Below are positions 1-15,200 of a DNA stretch of 64,000 nucleotides, in pieces. The position numbers and the translations under genes are program-made. A model generated the notes under the pieces. The model saw only the letters and a list, made by a program, of their open reading frames with translations, did no database searches and was not told where the DNA came from. Numbering within the stretch: position 1 is the stretch's first letter; each line of letters opens with the position of its first letter. This stretch comes from Hydractinia symbiolongicarpus (taxonomy: Eukaryota > Cnidaria > Hydrozoa > Anthoathecata > Hydractiniidae), in NCBI RefSeq assembly GCF_029227915.1, contig NC_079885.1:26351001-26415000 (forward strand), in the 5' to 3' direction.

Positions 1-3000
1 AGGTTATTGTAGCTTAGTTTAGTTTTTGTGTAATTTCTTGTTTGTGTATCATTTTTGACCTTATAGTTCCTGTTAAATACTATGAACTGTAAGGAGAGTT
101 CCAATTTATGTCTCTTTGTTAACCTGGCAATTGCTTAGCTGGACCTACTGTTCTGCATTACTGCCTACAACTTTGATTATGTTTCAGCATTAATCTGTGT
201 TTGTTCTTTTTTTAAAATATCCAGATGCTAAACTATTTTAAGTGAAGTAAATCCTAATTTAATCCCATTCATATTATCCTATCTTTATAGGAGAATATAA
301 AACATCTTCTATAGTTTGTTTTAAATTACATATCATTTTATTTAATTGCATCACGAGTGATGTTTCTATTAAACTTATTCCATTGCCATTTTGTTCTGAC
401 CATTAATCTAATTAATGACATTGTCAGGTATAATTAGAACATAATGCTCCCTATAAAAGAGATAATAACCAAGATGAATTCCCTCTCTCTGCTACTGAAG
501 TTTTAGAAGGTGACGTCAATGTTTGAGGACAACATTAAATTTTATCTTTGTGAGGGTTAAATAATATAAGTTTTTGGTTTGTATTTTTTGTGATATGCAT
601 TGATTTCTCAATACTCTTAGATGTAAAGTTATTTTCGGCGACACAGTAAATTTAGTTACACATACTAACATTCTCTTATGTTAAGTAAATTATAATAAAA
701 ACATTTTGTGTTGAAGTTGTATGTTTTTGTTTTTCTGTATACATGAAGTAAATCAAAAAATATTTCTCTTTTTTTTTTACAAATAACATGAAACATCTTT
801 ACTGCAATACAACTTGTATGCAAACAAGCTTACTGTATATAGACATTTGATATATTTGTCAGATTAAAACTTTCAGGCATTGGTCATTTTTAAGTAGCTT
901 TATTATTAATATAATTCTTTTATCATATGTGATATTAATATTTTTATTCAAAACATTGTTTGCATAGATCCTGTTGTTATATGCAGACCTTTAAAGAGCT
1001 TAGGAGCTTTTGTTTTTGTTAGTTTCATTAAGTTGTGTGTTTAGTTTGTTTTGATTTCATTTTTGTTAAGATGGTTGTGTTGATCTTTTGACATCATGGT
1101 TTTCAATCTATTTACCTCTGTTAGGTTTTGTACGAGAGTGTCAATATACCCTTTCAAGCAGCTAACACAACGACAACATTGTCTGACACAAACTGGTTTT
1201 ATATTAGTTGAAAGGTTAATTAGCTCTTTTAAGTTGTCTGTGTGCTCATACTGGTAATTTTTTTAACTGTTGACTGAATGTTAGTAATTTTGAAAGCATT
1301 TAATTTTTGTTGTTATAATGTGATTGGTGTGATTGTTTTTGTTTTTTTGATAAAGTAAAGTGGAATTGATTTGTAGTACAAAAGTAGAATAGATTAGTTA
1401 CATATTTTTTGTTTTGTATGAAACACACATTTTAAGTTCAGCCTAGTAAGTCTTCGGTATAAAGAAGATATGCTTAAAGTGTATACCTCTAAAATGGTTT
1501 TTAGCAAGAGAACTTTGTGTTTATACAAAACGTTGTGTTTCTTATTAAACGCTGTGTTGCAATTGCATAAAGGAAAGTCTGCGAGTTGTTTATTTATTTA
1601 TTTTTTCCTTATGTTCTATGTTTCTCCTTTTTCTTCTTAAATTTCATATTTATATGATAAATATATTTATATGTCGTGAGTATTTTAAGGTAAGGCAACT
1701 TGTTTATCTCAAAGCATTTCTTTATCACTAAAAAATGCACCATTTTTTAGATATTACAGTCGAAAGATGAAAGAGTTAAAAATTAACATTTTAGAAAGGT
1801 AATAAAATAAAGCAAAAATTAATGGATAACTCAAAAATGATTCAATTTTTTACAAGTTAAAAGTTTTAAAGTTATTTCTATACCGTTTGATAGAGTGCTT
1901 TTTCACTGTAAAAACCACCATTTAAAAAATCATACTCAAAAGGATATAAGTTATTCTTAATCTAAAACCTCTAGCCAATATATTTTAATAAATTGACTTA
2001 ATTATTTCTATAAAATAAATTGACTTCTATTATTAAAACAATTAAAACTTTTCTTTCCTTTTTGAATAGTTTTCAAGGGTGTTAATCCTTCATCATCACA
2101 AATATTTAATTGATGTATTATCAAGAGTATGATACTGCCGCCTCCTCATTGATGTGTTGACATGCAATTTTACAACAGTGTTTACTATGTAATGAGTCAG
2201 GTGTTTTTTGATACACAAAACTTCTGTGTTTTTATGTTAATAGTCGTAAATAAACTAAATGTTATTTTTGTGATGGCGAAAGATGTCCAGTTGTATGTAA
2301 AGTTTACCATAAAATACATCTTTTAATGAAACTACATTCAGTTGTTTAATGTGATGCAGAAAACATAGATGAAGTAGAGAATTTATCACATTCAGCTTTG
2401 CAGACATTTTTATTCATTTGTGGTTTAGTTACTAATTGACTCAAGGAAAATTCACACGAGGAGTACCAGTCAGTTAAAGTATTTACATGAAAAACTGTGA
2501 GGGTTAAAATTACCATTCTTATTCAGGGACCAAAATAATTTTAGCTTTTTTCTGTTCATTTCTTTGTTTAGCAGTTGATAGTATATCTTTTAAATCTTTA
2601 TATATCTTTAATATATATTTCTATCTAAACATTGTCGTTTTTACTAACTTAAAAAACTATAGTTAAAACATCAGCCTAGTCTAAAATTTGACTCTAGTCA
2701 TTCAGGGACCTAAATAATTTTGTTCATCACTATTCGATTAATATCAAGATCATTAAATTCAAATTAATTGTATATAACAGCTTTTATGTTTTCTACTTAA
2801 CTAATTTAACTCTATTTTCCCAAAAAAGCTTGTTAGCACATGTTGTAAAAGTGGACACGTTTAATTGAAAGTACAGAATAATAACTTATTGAAAAAGATA
2901 ATTAGCTGGTATTGTTTTATTTATTATTTTAATGACAAGTTAAATACCAGTGCTTAATTTAGGCTCACCATCAACATTATTGAGGTCTACCATGTAAAAA

Positions 3001-3240
3001 CTGACTGTTTGTAATTCTTAATGATGTGATGTTGAAGTGATGTTGGGTTTGTATTTTAAATATTTAGGTTGATATTTCAAGTTTAGTTTCATAGTCAACT
3101 AACAAATATATATGTATCTTGTAAGATTTTAAAAGTAGTTCTCTACCTAGCTTGATTTTTAAAATTATATCACAGATAGATTGTCCACGTTTCGTGATAC
3201 TTGTCACGTTGCAGTACTATGATATGAAATTTCTTTTTAG
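1..3240. other. Non-coding: intron or upstream part of GSE1-like gene
   Basis: No convincing exon was found here on either strand. The sequence is AT-rich with many short T and A runs. The first supported exon begins right after the acceptor ending at 3240 and is open from its first base, with no need for the Met codon at 3319. The stretch is therefore most simply an intron whose upstream exons lie left of the window. Confidence 0.5.
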
Positions 3241-6200
3241 AGAGAACAAATTGACATAGATACTACGAACAAAAGTGAAAGTTCGAAGGAAACTAGAGAG
3301 GAACAGCGAGAGCTTGATATGAAGGCTACAGCCACTGTTCCGCCATTTTTAAATTTCAGTGTGCGAAATCACCATCAAGAACAAGCAAACACAGTAACCA
3401 CATCCGCTGAAGGTGGTTTTGCTGCAGCGTTGAGAAAGCTTGCACAACAAGCCCCAGGCTTCCCTGCACCAGTATCGCATCGCGAGATGAGACAAAAATC
3501 ACCGCCAACAAAAAATGGTGAGTGTTGTCTTTTTTTTGAAAAATAAAAAAGTAATGATAATTATTGTTAAGCATGAGTTTGATATTAATTTATTTTTGCA
3601 GCTGAAATGATATCTCCAGTGCTTCTTCCACATCATTCAATGCACCCTGGATCATACATTAGTGGAGCACCTATTATGGCACCCATTCCTCATAGCTTTC
3701 CAAACTCTGAGAAAACAGAGTTATTGATGAAATCGCCTTATGGTATTTTTTATTTTATTTTATTTATATATATAATTATATATAATTAATATTATATAAT
3801 TATATTTATACTGGTTCTGATCTTTTCTGTTTCATCGTTACCTTTATTTTCAATACAGAGAGGTCTATGAAGCATATTATTGTTTTTTTTTCATAGGTCA
3901 TTCTCATGAATCACATAAGGAATTATCAAGTCGCCCACCTGTCCCTGGAATTTTTCAATTTCATGAAAGAGGTACCAATATCTTGTAATTTTTTGTTTGT
4001 TATTTTTTTCTGTTGTTACGCCCAAAATTTATTGTTGTACATTAAAAAGGTGAAGCATATTAATAAAAAGTATTTTAGAAATTAAAGTATAATATAATAA
4101 TATTAATTAATTATAACATGATGTGAACTTAAGAGTAACAAGTATTCTCAACAGATGATACCATATATTGATAAGTGAATATTTCTATTGCATGTTCACC
4201 CATTATCATCCATTCATTCATTCATTCATCCATTCATTCATTAATTCATTTTCCTTCATTTTAAGCTTGTTTTATGCATAAAATTTCATATTGTACATTT
4301 ATCCAAGCTAAAAAGTTGCTTGAAAAGTTGCATCAATATTTTGTGTATATTTTCTTTGCTAGAAGAGCATCATCATCATCGATCAAAAGAGAGATATGAA
4401 CTTCATGCCAGGAAACCTTTTGAACAAGCTCAGTTTTCATCTGCAGCATCTTCAGCTGGTGTTGTGTTGAATAGTTCTTTGAAGGTACGTAATGGTATAG
4501 CTACACACATTTTGTTGTGACTAGAGAGTTTGATACTGTGTTGTTAAGTGGTAAAATATTTCAAACCATTTTCCCATTGTTATTTTTTAATTTTATTTTT
4601 TATTTTATTTTTTACACTTTTTCATGACTAAAATAAAATGTGAAACAAAAGATAATAGATAATATCAAGAAGAAAAATAAATATATAAAATGAAAATGCT
4701 GTTTTGAGTTTTTTAATGAAAAAGATGTTGTTTTTTTTGCTTCAATGATTCATGAAATCTCAGTAATAAGAATTGGTCTCCAGTGTATCGTTAGGTAGAG
4801 AAAAGAATACATTGCCACATGTTTTTTTAACAATGCTCTTCAGTGTGATGTGTGTTGTTATTATTCTAAACCACACTACGTTTGAAGTTTGATCTTATTT
4901 GTTCTTCTTCTGGTTAGTAAGACAAAGTAATTTGCCTTGTTTATTACTTTGGTTAAAAGGGATTGTTTTTGGAAAATGTTTAAATAAAAATCGTTGCATA
5001 AAACGTTAGAGTATTTAGTTAAGAACAATTTTATAAGAACACGAACCTTAGATATTGATTCAAATCATTGTTTTAAAATCTAAGAACAATCCAAGTCTGA
5101 AATTTCATGAATAAAAACAAAACGAAGCTGAATTCTTAGGTTGAAGTCTGAAGTTGTGTTCTTACTATCAAGAACGAAATAAGAACATATCAATCTGAAA
5201 CATGCTCAAGAATTAAACACAACGGTGCTTTTTTGCTGGTTCTTGAATTATGTATAGCACAATTTTTTAATTTCTATCGTTCAATTAAATCAAAGGATTT
5301 GTATTTTTGCTGCTATTTACAGAAAAATATTTCGATTTTTGATGAGGTTAAATGTTCTTTTCTTTACTAAATCTCAGCCTCGATATTCTTGATAGATTCT
5401 GATCAAAACATTGCTTTATAGTCAATCTGTTGCAACGATCGAACCAAAAATTGCATAAGAACAAAAATAACTCTGTTGTTGTATTTGTTTTAAAAGATTT
5501 TCTCATTCATGTCCGAGGTGAAGTGCTCGGACTTAAAGATGGCTTGATTTAATGTACTTAAATACTTAAAATCCTTTTTTAAACTTTTTCCTATGATAAG
5601 GATAAATTGTGCATGCGGAAACTTATGCGGATGTACAAAGTTTTTTTGTCACTTCAGTAAGACAAACCAATGTATTGAACATGTTGTAATTACTGTATAT
5701 TAGAAATATAATCTTTAATTATTTATACCATTTAAAACCTTAATAAGCTAACAGTATTGTATTATTGAAAAGAAAAAAAATTTATTGACTGAGAAAAGAA
5801 TAGATTTTGTGGAGATGTATTTTCAATACAAAATCATTCTCCACTTTCAAAAGCAAAGGTGTAGTTTCGCACTGATGAGGAAAAAAAGGTAGAATAGTTG
5901 AATAATGGAGTGTTTTAACAAAATTCTGCACAAGTTCTGAAGCTGTTAGGTTTTGTACTGCTTTTAAAATTTAAAAAGAAAAGTTATGTATAGAATGCTA
6001 GAAAGGGAATGTTTTTGACGAATAATTTCGCTGCTTCAAATATTTTGTGTGTTTTCCAGGTGTATTTTATCTCCTTTTAATTTCAATTTAGGAGAGACCT
6101 TCAAGTAGCATAGGATTAGTACATCCACAACCTGCTCGAAAACACCACGACGAGGTAACATCAATTTTTACTCTTCTTGCAATCTATAAAAAAACAGTGT

Positions 6201-9200
6201 TGTGTTTTGTAGATAAAAAACCAGTATTTAAATCGTGTTACTGTTTTAAATTGTTCTACTTTTGACATGTTCTCTGACTGATGATTTGTAAACAACAGGT
6301 TATGACGTGTTTCTTAAACTTTCAAGCAGCATTAGATAGTACGTTGAAGTAGCATTAGAACATTAGACGTTTTTATAAGGAGTTAAAGCAAGCTTCTTCT
6401 ATAGCGGCAACAGATGTAAATTTTTAAAAAGTGTTCATGTAAATAAAAAAACTTTCGGAATATCAAGACATACAAAAATATCTTGTATTTAGAATTGTTA
6501 ATTTGGTTATGAAAAAACTGATATTTTTTAAAAAAAAAACGAGGCAGATCACTTTTTTGAAAACGAGGCTGCAGTGATGCAGTTTAACAATAATGTTTTT
6601 TTTAAAGAATTAAAACTAAAAACTGCTAAAAATTATGCTTTACCGGCTTGAAAATAATTTAAGAACACGTTTTGGCTACTTGTGTGGTTTTTTGGGCCGA
6701 TAAAAAGTAAGAAAAAACGTTTTTTTTTGTGTGTGTGAAAAATAGATATGTTGATTGTGAACAACTGAATCCACTGTTAATTTTTAAAAATGTTCTTTTC
6801 AAAATTTTATTATTAACATCCATATCGCCTGATTTAAATTTTAACAATCACGACAAAAAAAGCAAAAAACACTTAAATTATTTTGATTATTAAAAAAAAT
6901 ACATTTGTTAAAAAATATAATACACAATATAAAAGATGAAATATATAAGTATGTAAATACTACGCGTTTATCACTTCATATAACATACAGTATACGAACA
7001 CACAAAAGAAATATTTTTATATCTGAACACATTCAAAAGCATGAAAAAATAACACATCATTTTACATCTGGTTCTTAAATCAGAACTTCTATTTTAAACT
7101 TTCAGCAAATATGTAAATACAACACTTCAACTGAGATGTTATCAAACTTATAGTTATGTTTGGTAGGTTTTAATAAAAAACATTTGCGGAGAAGAAATTG
7201 TATTTAGTTTTTTATTAATTATCTGAGGAAGGTGCAACAAGTCATTGGAACAGTTCACAAGTGTTTTTATTTTTCATTTTTCTCAGTTATTGTATTTTAA
7301 ACTTCTAGACTTTACTGGCTTGTTGTATGTTACATTACGTGTTTTGTTGTTTATTTTTTTATTTATTTATTTGTTTTGTTTTGTTTGTTTTTAAATATAA
7401 GAAAAGCTCAATTCTTCTGCCCAACAAGAGTACAAGGCATTTAAATTTTAATTATAATAGTGTAATGCGATAATTGAAGCCAGTCAAATAATCTAATACA
7501 ACTCTTTTCTCTCGGTTATTGCGTCACTTTTATTAAAACTATGATCTTCGAAATCTCTAAATATTCTTTTATAACATGCTGCTGTGAACTTGTTCGATTT
7601 ATTCAACCTCTTTTTTGCCAAATCCACTCTATTATTTACAACATACCGCTATTTTTGAAATTTACTTTTTCCCCTAATGGACCACATGACATTTACGTGA
7701 GGGATCACCGCTGCTGATATCAGCATAAAAACTTAGTTTGCTAGCCTCGACTCTATATATGTCTTTATCATTTTAACGGGAGATGTAAATATATGGAAAA
7801 TACTGGTTCTCTCATGTTAACATCATTCGTCAAAAAAGTGAGGAATATGAGTTAGTCTTTCTTGTAATCTTTACATCAGTTCTTTATCATCTTCTAAGCT
7901 CTCCTGATTATAAAGTGAACACGTGATCTGATAGCACACACCACAATTTCACGATTGCAAAGTATTGCGCAATCTAGAACAAGAACCCCGTTTTTTTCAT
8001 TTTATTGGTCACGTTTCTGTCTGTCATTTTGATAGAGCCTCTTGTGGAGATTAAGCTTTGTTTATCTCATCTGTGAATAGTAGAAGTGGTTGCTATGACG
8101 ACAATTCATCTCCATAATTATAATAAGTTTTTTTACATGCATGTTAATTATTTCCGTTACATGTAGTTAATTTTGAACGATAACGTTGTTCAAAAAGACC
8201 TGCTTTTATTAGATTTTTGTTATGTTCTTATCTTTTTTTATCTGATTTTACTATACTCTTAGTAATATAATTATAACTATGTTATATTTATTCGAGTTTT
8301 ACCTTCAAATATTTCATAGTGATTTTTGCGGTACAAAATGTCTTACCTTTGTAGAGAGCTTTATCTCTGTTTAAATTATGAATATTTTTTCCACTCATGA
8401 AGAAAACGAATAAAGCAAGTCAATAATAATATATCTCTGCAATTTGATTGGTTATATCAATAATTATTCTTTTGTTAAGCGGAATTTTAATAACCAATCA
8501 AGATTCAGAAGTAGTTCTCTTTTGAGTGGAAACGAGCCTTTATGGTATATTAAGATGAAGATATTAATCTATAGTGGAAACCATGCTTCAACTTCGAGCA
8601 TATAGCAATTGCAATTTTAACATAAACATGTTAAATATTTATTTTATAAAAAACGTTATGTTAGACACTTCAGTACAGTGTTATTCATAGTTTCAGCGAA
8701 GTTATGATGTTTTATCGAAACAGGTGCGGTTAAAAATTGACTGGCTGCTAAATGTTTATGTGTGATATTCTCCTTGTTTTGTTTGTTTGTTTGTTTGTTT
8801 GTTATTTTTCATAACAAGGCTGTTTACATTAAATTCTAATTAAACTCAAAATGATTTCAAATCCACTTTACTTGTCATCACGTGACAAAACTCATTTAAA
8901 ACAACCCTAAAACAACTCAAAACCAGTTATTTCACCTCTTATTAACATGACTCAACACATCGTTTTACGACGATAAAATAGAAGATTTCGTAGGAGTAGA
9001 GGAAAATTATTTACCCTCCAAAATGATCCTAGGGGTGTGTTCACATAAAACTGATTCGCATAATACTTTTTAAAAATTTGAAAGTGAGAATATGACCCCT
9101 TTTGTGTTCGGTGAGTCAGATTTGAAGAAAGCGTCCAACGGTGGTCAACGCGTGTTTTTTAATTTGATGTTTTTGTGTCTAGGGTAATTATTCGTGCTCG

Positions 9201-12200
9201 TTAGAGGGTTATTCTTCTTTTGAATACGCAAATGATTAGTTTAATTACCATAGAGAAGTTTTAATTGAGTTCTTTTTACTTTTGACATATCTCTAATGGT
9301 AGTTGATTTCGAAAGAACTTTATCCTACACATAGCTTCGAAGGTAATTCTTTATTAAAACTCTGACAGTGATTGCTTTTCTTGTGTTAGGTACTTCATAT
9401 TTTTGTTTGTTTGTTTGTGTATTTTTTTGTTTTATTTGCCATACTTTATTTGTTTATTTTTATGATTTTGAGATGATAAGTGTTGGCTTTTTATTTTAAC
9501 AAAATTTGTCCCTACGATCTTTAACTTTTTGTCATAGGTCAAAAAAGACAACATTAGCAAACCTGTTTCGATTTCTTTTTTTGTTTTATTGTTAATATAT
9601 ATTTTTTTTAAAAAAAATGAAAAAGTTTCAAGAAAACGTGTTTACATGGAGTAAAAAATGTCAAGCTTGTACAGTTATGGAGGTTTGATGTGCTATTCTC
9701 AAAGTGAAGGAAAGAGATTTTAACGACTTCTTACGAATGTCTCTATATATCTTTTTCTTAAATTAAATTTAATTAGGATATTAGTGAAGTGATTTGAAAG
9801 GCTTAATGTCGTATTAATTAGTGTATTGTCATTTCTTGAAAATCATCTGATACCAAGGGAGTAACACAAGCACATTTGAACAAGTTTGTATAAATAAGAA
9901 AGATGGCTGGATACAATTTCTTTTCTTTTTTTTTTGTTGTTGAATTATAACTTTTTCTCTGATCCGGGTTGATATTAGTTTTTAAAAGAGAAACAAGGTT
10001 TTTTTAAGTACAATGAATTTATCAGTGCAAATGTGATAATAAAAACAAAACAATTTGATTACTAGAACAGAATTGTATATTTTTAAATTTTAAAAGAGTT
10101 CGACCACCACATTCAACTGCAGTGAAACATTTACATTGCGGTGGTTCGCAGAAATTCATTACTAATAAAAATAGCTCGACTGAGTGTTTGAACTGGAAAA
10201 AATTTACATGCTAATGTCAATGTTTGCTTTTAATATGTCATTTTTTTAAAACCAATAAAATTTCTTGAGTATGTCAACCTGTATTTGAGAATTATGAAAT
10301 ATAAGGAAAAATCAATGAAGTGAATCTTATCATTTTCTACAATTCTTTTTTTTTGTTCTTTAAGACCCTGGGTCCACTAGGATGAATTTTTATCATTTCA
10401 ATATTACCATCGCTTCCAAGTGATTATTTTATACCCGCTTATTTACTTATCTATATTCCATACATCTCATTTCATCAACTATACTAAGAAACATTATTTT
10501 CATTTTAAATTTGGTGTATTTTGGTTTTGCAACCACTTCATATATTTATCTAATTAACCAGCAAATCCCCTATACACGAGCTGGTATAAGGGCTGGTTTA
10601 CACTGTAATTACCGTTTTTATAAGAATACCACAATCTAACCAGGCTGGTCATTATTCTGATTTTTCTATTGTTCTAAACAACAGGGCCATTGATTTTAAC
10701 CTAAAATCCCAGCCTGATATTCTTATAAAGAATTATCTTAAAAATCATGTTTTTATAAATCATGTTTTTATAAATCATGTTTTTATAAAGCATGTTCTTA
10801 TGAATCATGTTCTTATAAAGGATGTTCTTATAAAGCATGTTCTTATAAAGCATGTTTTTATAAAAGAGAAGCGTGCGATTGCATGTTATTCGCCAATCTT
10901 TTTTTTTAAATAAGATAAGCTTCCCTATGGTATGTTGCTAGGATACGATAACAATTACAATTAGTTTTGTTTTTCAACTTAATCTAAACGTCTGCTTAAT
11001 AGGTTTGTACAAACTTTATGATGTAAAACATCTTTTCTTTGTGTCAGAAAGCGTGCACTTGATGTAACGATGAGTTTTTGTGTTGTTTTGTGAACAGCTG
11101 TCTTTGGAAAATTACTTATCCTGTATATATTTGTTTCTTTTTTTCACTTCGTTACTATTCTTTATATCTTTTAATTATTTCTATTATTCTAATTAGCTTT
11201 TACTTTCTAAAAATAATCCCTCTTAATATACGTATTTAGAGTCTGGAATTTTTGCTCTATTACGCCTTATTAAGTTAACACCCAGTTACAGATGTAAGGG
11301 CGTCAGCGCCCATACACAGATTTGGAGGGAGTTGTTTTTTAAATTTAAAGGTCTCGAAATGTTTTATTTCAGGATCGTTTAATTTATTTAATTTGTCTGG
11401 GTCATCAAGACGTATCACGATTTTTTAGAAAATAAAGATAAGGGCTTATGAAATATTAAGCAAGACAACAGCTACATTTGAGCTGTGTATTGATTTATTT
11501 ACTGTTCTTCTTTTTGTTAATATCAAGCATGCTTTCATGTAGGGTCACGTTTGTAATTTTTAACGGATGTGTTAAATCAATATGTTTGCTTGTGAAAATT
11601 TGTAATGTCAACAAATACGAGTTAATTCAAGTACACTTGAGTTATGTTTACATGAAGTTAGTTTTGAAAGACAACCTAAACTATTCTTTTTGATACATTG
11701 CTTGTGTTTTTATTACACTTTTGTTTATTTAAAGAACGTCTCCTAGTGTAATTCGAACCTAATTTCACTTTCACATATGATAATCAGTTGATTTTGTTTT
11801 GACTCTTGTTGGAAAGATTAATACTGACTTTGTGAGACTTGGTATAAGGTAAAATGAGAAAGAGCAAATAAAATGAAACCCATCTGGGAGAAAAAGTTGA
11901 AAATGTGTTGTTGACTTGAGAGTTAAGAGCTAGTCCACACTACAAAGCTTTATAAGTTACTGAATGTTTGCATAGTTTTTGTTGATAAACAAACTTTTTT
12001 TTACTTTTAGGAGAACAATTCAAGTGTTATGAACTCTATACATTATAATCACCGTGAAACTGCTATGCGTTCTTTGTCACCAGCAGACATCCAACGCTAC
12101 GCTCCATTTGTTGGGAGACATCACTCACAAAGCTCTCAACCATCTTGTCCTGTCCATGGTCATGAACCAGGACATCAGCACGATGAGCAAGCCTGTAGAC

Positions 12201-15200
12201 CACCTGGTTTGAACTTCGATCCAGCTCGTCTACCACGTGACTTTGCTCTACATGCACAACATCCAAGGTTGAGGGAGGAAATACAGTTACTGCAACAGCA
12301 TGGAAGACATCCGTTAGAGGTGTGTTCTTCATTGAAGATACTATTATTAGTTTTACTCTTCAGCAGTGAGTGTTAGATTTATTTTATTGATTATGGTTAC
12401 GTTTCAGCGAAAAGACATTTTGCAATCTCATCATGCACTCGAAGAAGACTTGCGAAGGAGGGGTTTGGACTATAGATGGGGACTCCCCCCTCACTTGTTA
12501 GATGAGACATATCGACGTCATCTTCTGAATGGCGGTCATGAACACAGTGGGTTTAAGGTATGACTTAAAATGGGCATTGTTTTAATTAGCAAATAATTGA
12601 TCCTTTTGGTTGCACAAAATTTTCGTGTCTTCGTTAGTTGATTTTCTTCGTGCTGTAAATTTTAAAGTTTGCGAACACATTCTGACAAAGCTTTTGTTTA
12701 CGTAGGAGCCGCCACACGGATTATATCTTCCTCCTCATTTTTACTATGGTGGAAGAGATTACCCTCTACCTGGAGATCAATACATTTCGCACGGGTTACC
12801 CAGTCAAGCTGAAATGCTTCATCGACATGCACCTGTAAGTCCAAGACTATTAGAATATTATCGGAGAGGCGACCACGGTTTTGCGGAGCGCACGACGCGC
12901 AACGATGTAGAAGCTGAGCGGAGACACGAAGAAAGACGTGAGAAAGAGAGGAGTAGTATTCCACACACTCCATCGCTGGAGTCCTTAAAGAGAAAGAATG
13001 AAGAAATCATGTTAGGTATGAATAACATAAAAAACATAACCAATTGATGAATACTAACCCGTTTTTTTCCTTAAACAACTGAATTTTATCTATATTATAA
13101 TACTCTCCAAGTGAAATCATCTCTTTTTTTTCAAATTTAGCTGAACGGAAAAGAAATGATGAAGAGAAAATGAATCGGGAGCTGGTCAACAACCGACCTG
13201 TACGTATAAGTTTGAATTCTGTGCGCATTTTCTCTTTGGTTTGAATTGTTTATTAACTAGGATATTTTTTTTAGAAATTGCCATTTATCAAAGGATTAGA
13301 TTACCAGCGAAACACACAAAAACTTAATGGTATAGTTCTTTAGTGTACCCTAAATTTTTACTTGACACAATAAAATATATTTTTTGTTACTTGCAAATCT
13401 TACTGTTCACATGCTTTCTTTAATAGATAAACCACTTGAAGCAAACTCAATTGACTCCTTATTGAAACTTCCTGATTCAAAGACCGAGTTAGCAGCTGCT
13501 AGTATACTTGCCAACATGAACCGTATTAACCAATCGCCGTCTTCTGACGATGTTGAAAGTCTCAACAGTAGTAGCGGAACTGAAAACCATTCACTGAAGC
13601 CGCTACCTCCGAAATTAGAAGAAACAGAAAATGATACGGAACAATCTGAGGAGGTATGATCACATGTGAACTCCACCGCAGAGTGTAAAATATAATTATA
13701 TATACACGTTTGCTATTTCCTGGAAAAAAACTTTTAAGGCCGTGAAGTTTGTTCGCAGTAGAGTATTTTCGAATTAAGGAGCATTCGAATCAACAGATAT
13801 ATACCGTCCGAGGGCAATGCATACTTCATTAGCCGTTCCATTCATAACACTTTGTGCTTTTTTTCGTAAAATTTTCTTTGATAGATCATCTTTGCTAAGA
13901 AGTGGTCATAAGGATGTGATATAGATAAAGCTCTCCATCTTTGATGATTTTTTAACTCGCTGTTTTTAGAAACTACAATACATGTTATCACTCGGTCTTG
14001 TTTCACACTCACGAAAGAGAGGTATGTGGTGACATTTTCAGATTTTTTTCTATTTATTTGAATGTGATATATATTTAAATGTTATATTTATTTAAAAGTG
14101 ATATTTATTTTTAAATTTTTACTTTACAGTTTTAGAGGATGATTACGATCGTAAAAGATGGGATCGCAAATTTCGCAAATTTCGTGGAAGGCCTAAAAAA
14201 AGATCGAAACGAGAGGTAAAAATAATTACTTTTCTTTTCTCCTCTTTTAAACATATTTAAGCAGAGTTTTAGTTACTTTTTCATACATTCTAGAACACGG
14301 AGGAGAGCAGTTTAAACGGAGATGCCCGACCTGGATCAGACTTAGATTTTTACAGTGGTCCAATGACTCGCCACAAGCAACAGCTGCTCCAAGAACAGGA
14401 AACTCTACTGGAACAAATACAAAAACGACACAGCATAGACACCAATGAAGATAATAATAATAATAACAATAATAGTAATAATGAAATTCATAGTGAAACT
14501 AACAATGATAGTAAACATAAAAATCGAAAATCACCTCGAAATTCTCCCAACAAGGAATCACGCTCCCCGTTTGTGGTTTCCACTGACAAGAATACTACCC
14601 AGTTAGAAGAAGTTAACAATTCATCAAGATCAAATCAATTCACGCTCACCTCTAATCACGATAATTTATCATTTAACAACCGTACGCATGCGCAAGAATC
14701 CAAACATAGTTTAGAACAATCGCGTCTAGTAACCATGCTTCGAGACGGCAACTCTTACCCGCAGAAGCCTAATAAACACGAAAGAATGTACCAAAGACCA
14801 CAATCAAGTCAACATCGTGACCCTGTGGAAGAGGTTAAAATGTTGGATAATAGCCTGTTCGGACGGTTAAACGTATGTGCTTTAATTTTGTTTGCTAATT
14901 TTTATTTGTTTCATGAAAATACTATTGTTTTGTACTAAGTTAATGCTTTTGTAGGAACCTCATGAATCGTATCTACGATGGTGCGGTGTTCAACAAGTCA
15001 GCCAATCATACGCTGGTTATCAAGCAGGTTTGTAGTTTTCCATCTTGGTTGTTTTCTGTTGTTTTTTTTGTAATTTGAAGTCACAAAAACTTCGCTTGTA
15101 GCAATCTCTTCTAACATGAATCTGATACGCCTAATTCTAAAAGCCGTGTTGACAAAAATCAAAACTTTGTAATTTTAAAATTAGTTCGCACGAGATAAAA

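Larger units (their letters stand above)
6155..12010. other. Long intron of GSE1-like gene
   Basis: 5856-nt intron between the exon ending at 6154 (GAG|gtaaca) and the one starting at 12011 (ttttag|GAG). It is AT-rich and riddled with stops. Within it I see only a 15-bp minisatellite near 10.8 kb and a dispersed repeat just upstream of that. No nested gene was recognised. Confidence 0.7.
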
